This document shows positions 45,494-51,861 of a stretch of 51,861 bases of DNA, piece after piece. A program made the translations under genes and the position numbers. Origin of the DNA: a virus; IMG/VR virus record IMGVR_UViG_3300027710_000035, positions 1 through 51,861 of that record. One strand, given 5' to 3'. The notes below the pieces were generated by a model. The model was not told the origin of the DNA. It ran no database searches and saw nothing but the letters and a program-made list of their open reading frames with translations. Each line of letters opens with the position of its first letter. Within the stretch, counting starts at the first letter, position 1.

Positions 45494-47105
45494 TTTTTTG
45501 TACTACAACTATGTACAATCCGTTCCACCATTGACCTTTGTTTTCTGGAGAATTTAACATCATCTTTTTATAGATAGGAGTTAACTTTGCCAACGATATT
45601 CCCATATCTGCGCCCTGTACTACACCTTTCCAATTTGCATCATCAAAGATTAGTATTGCTGTTTTTGCTAGACATTCTGAATAGTACTTTACTGCTCGGA
45701 CTGTGGCATTAACATCATGGGGACCATCATAGAAGAACAAGTCTACATCTTTAATCTTGCTGAGATCTGTGGCCATCATATCATTATCGTGAATGTGTGC
45801 GTTGTATCCTTTGATATTATTTAAGAATTCATCTTTAGTATTATCGGGCAAAGTGAATTCATGACTCATAGGCTGTACATTTTCGCCCCAGTTGTCTACG
45901 CAATGAGTTTCAACTCCGGCTGTTAGGGCTGCAATTGCCGTTGCACCTAAAGCACTGCCTACTTCTAGATATTTAGAACTACGCTTTGCTAGGGCATATA
46001 TTAATTTTTGAACTCTAGGAGATGTTAATCCTTGCACGTCTGAACTAAAATCACTGTTAACAGAATTTACCAGTTCTTCTGTTACTGCTAATACTTTAGG
46101 ATCTGCGGTTATTTTAGATTTGACAGCATATAAGTTATCGCAAAAATTACAGTCCCAGCAATCAAACTTACAATTTTTAATTTTCTTACGCCAAGCGTCA
46201 ATCGGGCGATCTTTTAAATTTGTATCTGTTAGGTATTCATTGAATGTATCAAACAATATTTCTTCATTCTTTTTATAACGTCTAACAATATCCATAGTTT
46301 CATAGAGTCTAGACACTGACTCGCGACCGTGCATTTTAATAACATCAACAAATTCTAATAATTCAACCCAATCTTCTCTCCAAGGTGTAAAGTTTGCAGT
46401 CTTTAATGGAGTGCTAGGATCTTCGTAGTCCCATTTAGTACAACTCACTCTACTGATTGTATCATTAAAGTACTGTGCTCCATCTGGACCTCTAGTGTTG
46501 TTGAATTGAAAGTGTTCGTCCATTACAGCACAACCACCTAGACAGCCTTCATTGGCTAATAGACTTAATTTAATACCGTACTTGTCTTTGACCTTTTTCA
46601 TCTTAATGAGAGCATCTCTGTCTCTCATTAAGTCTCGATCAAGGTTTACATAATGGAAGCCTGCTTCTGCTAGTTTGGCTGCATCATTGGCTTGTACAAC
46701 ATTCCTTAGAATTGTATTCTTAATGAACAGGTCGGGGAATGCCCGCTGTATTTGTCCTGTAGCAATCCAATGCGTGTGGGGAATAGTTGCAGAACGCACC
46801 CCTGCATCGTAGAGCATTTTAAAATTATGTATAAACAAGTCAAGATTTTCTTGACTAGGTCTAACCATGATATTATTAAAAGTTGCTGATACAGGGATGC
46901 CTAGCGTATTTTGAATATACAAGGCCGCTTCGATAGGTGCAGTATCATTGATGTCGAAAACATCGCCCATGGCATCCTGCACAAACGGAGGCATTCTCGA
47001 AGTAAAATAAAGATCATGTATAACATCTTTATGTTCACTTAGGAAGTCGTAAAATTCTTTAAATTGTTTTTCGTCTAATTTGAAGTTAATTGGTATGGAG
47101 AACAT
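45486..47105 (-). CDS. U32-like hydroxylase/peptidase domain fused to a methyltransferase (539 aa)
   Basis: Residues 1-330 resemble the U32 family (UbiU/UbiV, RlhA, TrhP): LLANEGCLGGCAVM (182-195) places C188 and C192 like the U32 cysteines, and VIKMHGRESVSRLYETMDIV (255-274) matches the family signature 'KIEGR-KS--YV---V--YR'. C222 and C312, C316, C319, C322 could complete an Fe-S cluster. Residues about 375-535 are a class I SAM methyltransferase: LEVGSALGATA (380-390), then THCVDNW and a DLFFYDGPHD motif. U32 proteins hydroxylate tRNA, rRNA or ubiquinone, or act as proteases; the substrate here is unknown. Confidence 0.75.
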   Translation of the reverse strand: MFSIPINFKLDEKQFKEFYDFLSEHKDVIHDLYFTSRMPPFVQDAMGDVFDINDTAPIEAALYIQNTLGIPVSATFNNIMVRPSQENLDLFIHNFKMLYDAGVRSATIPHTHWIATGQIQRAFPDLFIKNTILRNVVQANDAAKLAEAGFHYVNLDRDLMRDRDALIKMKKVKDKYGIKLSLLANEGCLGGCAVMDEHFQFNNTRGPDGAQYFNDTISRVSCTKWDYEDPSTPLKTANFTPWREDWVELLEFVDVIKMHGRESVSRLYETMDIVRRYKKNEEILFDTFNEYLTDTNLKDRPIDAWRKKIKNCKFDCWDCNFCDNLYAVKSKITADPKVLAVTEELVNSVNSDFSSDVQGLTSPRVQKLIYALAKRSSKYLEVGSALGATAIAALTAGVETHCVDNWGENVQPMSHEFTLPDNTKDEFLNNIKGYNAHIHDNDMMATDLSKIKDVDLFFYDGPHDVNATVRAVKYYSECLAKTAILIFDDANWKGVVQGADMGISLAKLTPIYKKMMLNSPENKGQWWNGLYIVVVQKND

Positions 47106-47834
47106 TTACAAATTATACACTGAACTTCCTTGATATCCAAGAGCTTCTTGCTGTTTTACAGGCATATTATAACCAAATCTCTGATGTATTAATATGTTTA
47201 AATCACTTATATTTTGGCAAGCCTTAATTTCAGCCTCAACAGTCTGTTTGGATGCTAACATGTTGGCTACTTGTGCATTGTAGTTGTTAGATGCGGCAAT
47301 TACCTTTACAGCCATTTCAGATACTGTAATTCCTCTGGCGGTTGCAAGAGCGTCTAAAGTCGGAGTCGGTTTGGTATTATCAAGTTGAAATGCCTGGGCT
47401 TCAGACAATTGGGCCGCCCACGTTTTTGTTTCTAATGTAGATACTTCGAGATTTAGTTGTTCGAGTCTGCGATCATAAACTTCGTCAAGAATTTTTCTTA
47501 GAGCAATTTTCATAAACTTAGCAGCATTTGTTTTGTCATCATCAGTTAAGTAATACTTAACTTTTATAGCATCGGGCTCTGCGCTAGAAATAATATTTAA
47601 CTGGTCATCGGCTAATGTATTTGCTCTAACTGTTACATACCCTGCATAGTTTCCTACAAATTTCCATGCTAATGCTACTGCTTCATCTTCTATTATTGTT
47701 GCATCCAAATGAGAAATTGGAACAATATCCTTAACTGAATCATCGAGAAATCCCACTACATAGTCAAGATAGTCGCCAACACGTTTAATTATTCCCTGTC
47801 GTTGTTCTCCTGGATTTTTAAATAGTAGGTACAT
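47106..47834 (-). CDS. Tail-associated protein, DUF4376-like (242 aa)
   Basis: ATG at 47834 has GGGAGAATAAA before it; the longer start at 47873 overlaps the upstream gene. The central helical part TKTWAAQLSEAQAFQLDN then LDALATARGITVSEMAVKVI resembles the DUF4376 helix pair found in tail-fibre assembly-type proteins. It sits in the tail-fibre cluster. Whether it is a virion part or an assembly factor is unknown. Confidence 0.68.
   Translation of the reverse strand: MYLLFKNPGEQRQGIIKRVGDYLDYVVGFLDDSVKDIVPISHLDATIIEDEAVALAWKFVGNYAGYVTVRANTLADDQLNIISSAEPDAIKVKYYLTDDDKTNAAKFMKIALRKILDEVYDRRLEQLNLEVSTLETKTWAAQLSEAQAFQLDNTKPTPTLDALATARGITVSEMAVKVIAASNNYNAQVANMLASKQTVEAEIKACQNISDLNILIHQRFGYNMPVKQQEALGYQGSSVYNL
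47112..47140 (-). promoter_or_regulatory. Possible sigma70-like promoter, leaderless spacing
   Basis: TTGGAT (47140-47135), 17 bp, TATAAT (47117-47112) on the - strand, 6 nt before the ATG at 47105. It lies inside the end of the upstream gene. Confidence 0.45.
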
Positions 47835-47835
47835 T

Positions 47836-48582
47836 TTATTCTCCCTGTTGTGAAACAGATATTTGCTGTCCATTGAATACTAACTGTGCTGTTAGTGCGG
47901 ACGGTGGCAGTCTATTTGACATTAATGCTTCGTTAGTAGCATTCAATAATGCTGTTGTTCTATTTTCATTTCTAATGAAGAACTCGCAGGCCATCTTCAT
48001 TACATCCATTTGTTGATCAGGTTCTAACATAGTTACGGCTTCCATATTACCCACTCCAGCACGACCATAGGCAATCATGTCCATAGCTGTTTGTTTTGCC
48101 AATCGTAGTGTCCAGTGTTCTCTTTCTAACTGTTCGCATGTTATTGGATCATCTAATACGTCCATTAACCGACGACCATCAGGCAGAGTGGCTTCGGGGC
48201 TGTTATTAAAATCTTCAATCACTTTTATATACAAGTCTCTTTCTGCATACGTATCACGCAGACGATACGAAGATTTTTCAAACATAGTTGTTAATTTAAA
48301 TACTTCTAACTCGTGTAATTTTCTTTTAGCAGGACTATCTGCTAATTCTGCAAATTCTTTTTCTAGTTCTATCTGTAATTGTAACTTACTGTGCTCGTAT
48401 TCCATGTTTTCAACTGCAGATTGTCGTCCGCTTAATTCAGTTAAGTACTGCTTGAGTTTAGCATACGGTGTAATCTGAGCATTGCCCACAAAGTTTTTAA
48501 TTTTAAATTCGGGCATAGTCCAAGATCTGCTAATAGACAAATTTATTAAATTATCGTGTTCTGTGGTTAATTCTTTTGGCAT
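47836..48582 (-). CDS. Helical tail-cluster protein (248 aa)
   Basis: AAGAGGAAGTAA precedes the ATG. The N-terminal 60 residues are mixed; residues about 55-110 form a long charged helix (ENMEYEHSKLQLQIELEKEF), likely coiled-coil. The end is QLVFNGQQISVSQQGE. It is coupled to the following gene (stop 47836, start 47834). I recall relatives in marine T4-like phages near tail fibres without a named role. Confidence 0.66.
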   Translation of the reverse strand: MPKELTTEHDNLINLSISRSWTMPEFKIKNFVGNAQITPYAKLKQYLTELSGRQSAVENMEYEHSKLQLQIELEKEFAELADSPAKRKLHELEVFKLTTMFEKSSYRLRDTYAERDLYIKVIEDFNNSPEATLPDGRRLMDVLDDPITCEQLEREHWTLRLAKQTAMDMIAYGRAGVGNMEAVTMLEPDQQMDVMKMACEFFIRNENRTTALLNATNEALMSNRLPPSALTAQLVFNGQQISVSQQGE

Positions 48583-48611
48583 TTACTTCCTCTTTTGTAT
48601 GTATATAATTA

Positions 48612-49685
48612 TCATTTCCAGACACAGTGGCCAGAACTTCCGCCTGGTACTCCGGTTCTGATAGAACCGGCTCCTAGTTCAAATCCAGAATCTGTAGCAT
48701 AGGTAAATTTCCAACCGCGGTTATTTTGTCCAGCGGAGTTATACATTCCCATCATATATTGCCAAGCCTGTCCCATATCAAAGTTTTCTTCGCCGGAATC
48801 ACCTATGGGTTTGGCTACAGTAGTGTATGTTTCGGTTGAGATCACATATCTTCGAAGATTGTAACCTCCGTTGTAAGTTCCTTCGTTGCCAAAATAGCCA
48901 CGGCCTAATTTAGAGTTAATACCTTTCTGCTGTCCACTAGTTTGATTGGCGCCTCCACCAGGAGTAGATATAGTGTAACTTGTGGCATTTGCAAAATTAA
49001 TCTTCCTGGCAGATGTTGACAAGAAATATCCTACAGTTTCATCATTTATTGATGTTATAGCACCTTGTTCATCGCCGCCAACTCCCGGACTAGTTGCTCC
49101 AACACTCATTGTTTCTGTGGTTAAATTAAATAAATCTAATGATCCGCTGCCGCCGCCTGTGATATACGCATACAAATGTTCTTTAAAACAAGTACCGCAA
49201 TCGTTGCGACCCGTGCTCATATTCCAAGCGCTGTTAATGCCAGCATTTGTTTCAGTAGCAAGGTTGATTGCCACAGTTTGTGCGCTAGTTCCTGGCCAAC
49301 TATCATCAGCACTCCATAGGAAACCTCTAGTTAAGCTGTTTACTCCACTGGTATAAACTCCAGCATATGATAATAAGTCCCCTAAGTTAGTCGTAATGTC
49401 TGTAGAATGGACCATGCGGTTTACGTTTTTCCACGGGCTGAGATCTTTATAACCTCCCATGACATAGCTAGACGTTATAATTTGTCTATACAAGAATGCG
49501 CCTCCGCTAACGTTTTGCGTAACGTCTTTCCATAACCCCTGGTCATAGATTTCCATGAAGTTTGTTTGTGTGTTGTAAATTATCTGACCGGTTACTGGAC
49601 TCGCTGGGCGCCCTGATGATACAAACGTAGGAACATTAATTCCCGTAGTATCCATAATTGTTGTATTATTGATCTTAAATGCCAT
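48612..49685 (-). CDS. Tail-fibre-like protein, paralogue A (357 aa)
   Basis: GGAGATAAC precedes the ATG. It begins with a short fibre motif (RPASPVTGQIIYNTQT-FMEIYDQGLWKDV, given in pieces RPASPVTGQIIYNT and EIYDQGLWKD), as in many fibre N-termini, followed by beta-rich repeats with Gly/Asn/Ser turns that resemble kelch or propeller blades (HLYAYITGGGSGS-DLFNLTTETM). It ends RTGVPGGSSGHCVWK, shared with the next gene. An adhesin or fibre knob is likely. Confidence 0.75.
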   Translation of the reverse strand: MAFKINNTTIMDTTGINVPTFVSSGRPASPVTGQIIYNTQTNFMEIYDQGLWKDVTQNVSGGAFLYRQIITSSYVMGGYKDLSPWKNVNRMVHSTDITTNLGDLLSYAGVYTSGVNSLTRGFLWSADDSWPGTSAQTVAINLATETNAGINSAWNMSTGRNDCGTCFKEHLYAYITGGGSGSLDLFNLTTETMSVGATSPGVGGDEQGAITSINDETVGYFLSTSARKINFANATSYTISTPGGGANQTSGQQKGINSKLGRGYFGNEGTYNGGYNLRRYVISTETYTTVAKPIGDSGEENFDMGQAWQYMMGMYNSAGQNNRGWKFTYATDSGFELGAGSIRTGVPGGSSGHCVWK

Positions 49686-49697
49686 GTTATCTCCAAA

Positions 49698-50855
49698 TTA
49701 CTTCCATACGCAGTGGCCGGAGCTCCCGCCGGGTACTCCTGTTCTCAGTGAGCCCGTGCTTAATTCAAATCCGTTATCTGTGGCATAGGTAAATTTCCAT
49801 CCACGATTATTTTGTGCTCCATCATACATGCCCATCATATATTGATGAGCTTGTCCCATATCGAAATTTTCTTCTCCACTATTACCTATAGGTTTAGCCA
49901 CCGTGGTATAAGTTTCAGTACTGAATACAAATCTTCGTAGATTATAGCCGCCATTATATGTACCTTCATTGCCGCCATAACCTTTACCTACTTTACTATT
50001 GATGCCTTTTTGTTGGCCATGAGCTCCCGGAGATACATTTAGATTAGATCCCGATCCGTAGTATGTTTGTCTAATATATTCAGGTCCAAACAATGTTCCA
50101 CCACTGCCCAAGCCTGTGTTTCTATCCAGCGCTCGTTGTGTTTGATCATAATAATAAGTGTGAGTGTTAAAAATAAATTTAGTAACAGCGCCGCTGTCTC
50201 CCCAGAAGTAGCAACATTTTTCATCGCTGATTGCACTTGCGCCAGTTCCTGCGCCTACATAACTAGCTTGACTGAGATTTGACAACATAGTTTCGTTGGT
50301 CAAATTGAATACGTCAACAGCAGTAGTTCCACCACCTGTGATATAGGCATACAGATGTTCTTGAAAACCTGTGCCCATATCATCACGACTGTTCCTTATA
50401 TCCCAAACACTGTTAGTTCCTGCTGAAGTTTCAGTGGCAAGATTTATAGCGCAGGTTACTGTACCGGCACCAAACGTATTTGTACCCCAAATAAATCCTT
50501 TGGTTAAACTACATGCACCGCTGGTGTAAACTGCAACATGGGTTAATAGATCGCCCAAATTGGTGCAGATATCTGTAGCGTGTACCATTCTATTAACATT
50601 ACGCCAGGGACTGCTATCTTTGTAGCCTCCCATAACGTAACTAGTTGTGATAATTTGTCTATATAAGAAACCAGAAGAAGTTGCATTGTTATTAACAGGA
50701 CGCCATGCACCGTTAGCATATACTTCCAATAGTTGATTAGAAGTATTGTAGATTATCTGTCCCTCAATTGGACTGCTGGGTCTAGTAGCTGTTGTAAATG
50801 AAGGGGCAGTAACACCGGTTGATCCTGCATTAGCGCCACCTATAATAAATGCCAT
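49698..50855 (-). CDS. Tail-fibre-like protein, paralogue B (385 aa)
   Basis: GGGAGTAGAATAAC precedes the ATG. Full-length paralogue of the 48612-49685 gene: the same start (RPSSPIEGQIIYNT), the same central core (SSPWRNVNRMVHATDICTNLG), the same blade (LYAYITGGGTTAVDVFNLT), and the same end. A 28-residue insertion (about residues 225-275) with LDRNTGLGSGGT and GPEYIRQTYYGSG makes it longer. The pair probably gives two receptor specificities or forms one complex. Confidence 0.76.
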   Translation of the reverse strand: MAFIIGGANAGSTGVTAPSFTTATRPSSPIEGQIIYNTSNQLLEVYANGAWRPVNNNATSSGFLYRQIITTSYVMGGYKDSSPWRNVNRMVHATDICTNLGDLLTHVAVYTSGACSLTKGFIWGTNTFGAGTVTCAINLATETSAGTNSVWDIRNSRDDMGTGFQEHLYAYITGGGTTAVDVFNLTNETMLSNLSQASYVGAGTGASAISDEKCCYFWGDSGAVTKFIFNTHTYYYDQTQRALDRNTGLGSGGTLFGPEYIRQTYYGSGSNLNVSPGAHGQQKGINSKVGKGYGGNEGTYNGGYNLRRFVFSTETYTTVAKPIGNSGEENFDMGQAHQYMMGMYDGAQNNRGWKFTYATDNGFELSTGSLRTGVPGGSSGHCVWK

Positions 50856-50856
50856 G

Positions 50857-51861
50857 TTATTCTACTCCCAACTTGCTTTTCAGTTCTGCTAGTTCTTTCT
50901 GTAGTAGTTCAATCATAGTTTGTTGTTCTTTAGTTGCTTCAATTAATAACGGTACCAGTCTTTCGTACTGTACAGTCATGTACTCTTCCGATAGTGGACT
51001 TGTATTTACAACTTCGGGTACAACCTCTTTAACACTTTGAGCACTTACGCCAATCTTGCGACCTTTGCTTGCTCCCAGTTCTAATGCTGTTTCGTTGGCT
51101 TCGTAGTAGAATGTTTCAATTGCCTGTACTTTATCTACAGCACGTTCTATCTTACCTACAACAGTTTTTAATCGTAGATCAGAATAGCTAGAATAAACGT
51201 CACCTGCACAATAGAATGCACCACGCTGCCATACTCTACCGTCGTACAATTGGAGAGTCCAGTCTGTTCTACCATTACCTACAAATACTAGTTCGTTGGG
51301 ATTAGTACTGTTACTCCAGATATTACCAGGGCCGCCTGTACCGTTGGTACCGTAGGCAGCACTTTGATTTCCTGCCCAGAATATACCCCAGCCGTTAGAG
51401 CTACCACTAGATCCTGCAAACATTGTTGCCCAACCACTGTAGTCTTGGCTGAATAATGTTGCTACGTTATTATCGCCAGAGCCGCTACCATTCGGTATAC
51501 CAACAGTTAAAGTATTTGTAAATCTACCTGTACCACTGACATCTAATTTGTAAGTCGGCGATGTTTGTCCAATACCGACGTTACCCGCAGAACTGATACG
51601 CATTCTTTCTCGCGTGTAAGTTAAATCTACGGCGGCGTCTTCGTGTGTGTAGAACGATAAATGTGTACCCCAGGTCGATGCACTTGCAGTTCTTTGTCCA
51701 CTAATGCCGCTCCAGTGACTTCCAGGTCCAGTGCTAAACCAAAGACCAACTGACTCGTCTCCGTTAAGCGCATTGTTAACCATGATACCCTTCATGGAAG
51801 TACCGTTAATAGCATTGCCACCGGAGATAGTTGCGCCTGTTTCTTGAACGTGCAATCTAGT
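50857..51861 (-). CDS. Tail fibre with S74-type chaperone tail (partial at right edge)
   Basis: The frame stays open to the right edge, so the N-terminus is missing. The visible part has NAINGTSMKGIMVNN, NVGIGQTSPTYKLDVSGT (the fibre repeat) and, at the C-terminus, SDLRLKTVVGKIERAVDKV with IGVSAQSVKEVVPEVV and YERLVPLLIEATKEQQ, the S74 chaperone in its canonical order. The end is a coiled-coil (IELLQKELAELKSKLG). Its chaperone is distinct from that at 42434. Confidence 0.85.
   Translation of the reverse strand, partial: TRLHVQETGATISGGNAINGTSMKGIMVNNALNGDESVGLWFSTGPGSHWSGISGQRTASASTWGTHLSFYTHEDAAVDLTYTRERMRISSAGNVGIGQTSPTYKLDVSGTGRFTNTLTVGIPNGSGSGDNNVATLFSQDYSGWATMFAGSSGSSNGWGIFWAGNQSAAYGTNGTGGPGNIWSNSTNPNELVFVGNGRTDWTLQLYDGRVWQRGAFYCAGDVYSSYSDLRLKTVVGKIERAVDKVQAIETFYYEANETALELGASKGRKIGVSAQSVKEVVPEVVNTSPLSEEYMTVQYERLVPLLIEATKEQQTMIELLQKELAELKSKLGVE

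Larger units (their letters stand above)
48612..50855 (-). repeat. Tandem gene duplication
   Basis: The two adjacent genes share start, blade motifs and last 30 residues, with similar DNA at the 3' ends (for example TGGCATAGGTAAATTTCCA at 49770-49790 against the matching stretch at 48690-48710). The copies have diverged in the middle, consistent with an old duplication followed by positive selection or recombination. Confidence 0.75.

Noticed and set aside
1-51861. Search for CRISPR arrays, integrase, attachment sites, insertion sequences and tRNAs
   Set aside because: No regularly spaced repeats, transposase or integrase motifs, or tRNA cloverleaves were found by eye; a dedicated scan (for example tRNAscan) could still find a degenerate one.

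Overview
The window is part of the genome of a T4-like (Straboviridae/Kyanoviridae-type) contractile-tailed phage, or of a phage contig from an environmental dataset. The evidence is the set of recognisable T4 core genes: replicative helicase gp41, primase gp61, a probable clamp-loader subunit gp62, UvsW, UvsY, UvsX, SSB gp32, terminase gp16/gp17, head completion gp4, tail sheath gp18, tail tube gp19, neck gp13/gp14, tail sheath stabiliser gp15 and dNMP kinase gp1. No tRNA, integrase, attachment site, insertion sequence or CRISPR array was seen. The host is a Gram-negative bacterium: the early promoters are near-perfect sigma70 sites, and the phage carries LPS-sugar and AlgH-like genes. The Ala/Lys-rich exported peptide at 8177-8389 looks like betaproteobacterial ones, but that is only a hint.

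Region 1 (1-6350, + strand) is an early region of about 19 small genes. Eight copies of one promoter-leader cassette are present (TTGACA, 17 bp, TATAAT, then a short AC-rich leader and AGGAGC), plus a weaker ninth; most products are unknown. The only clear enzyme is an AAA+ ATPase at 4983-5852. The block ends at a long nested inverted repeat (6356-6427).

Region 2 (6470-9761) holds accessory genes on both strands: a GNAT-like protein, a HAD 5'-nucleotidase-like protein, a secreted peptide, a nucleotidyltransferase and a YqgE/AlgH (UPF0301) protein.

Region 3 (9758-24862, mostly - strand) is replication and recombination: gp41, gp61, a probable gp62, UvsW, UvsY, UvsX and gp32. Inserted into it is a tightly coupled accessory operon (18873 down to 13465). 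It encodes an ADP-heptose-type kinase and nucleotidylyltransferase, two cupins, three F-LRW paralogues, a zinc-finger protein and a miniature DnaE-like protein that keeps all three catalytic aspartates.

Region 4 (24995-40649) is packaging and virion structure, including a 981-residue tail sheath with a large repeated insertion. Region 5 (40631-51861) holds a Nudix hydrolase, a glycosyltransferase, tail fibres with S74-type chaperone tails, a 2OG-Fe(II) oxygenase, a U32-like/methyltransferase fusion and tandem adhesin paralogues. It runs off the right edge inside a tail-fibre gene.

Two regulatory layers are visible. Early genes use sigma70-consensus cassettes with proper leaders and Shine-Dalgarno sites. 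Many late genes have a T4-late-type TAAATA box only 5-7 nt before the ATG, which predicts leaderless mRNAs; several of these boxes directly follow intrinsic terminators. All intergenic stretches are under 170 bp; the largest are 2387-2549, 6725-6869, 24863-24994 and 6349-6469, and each is described below.
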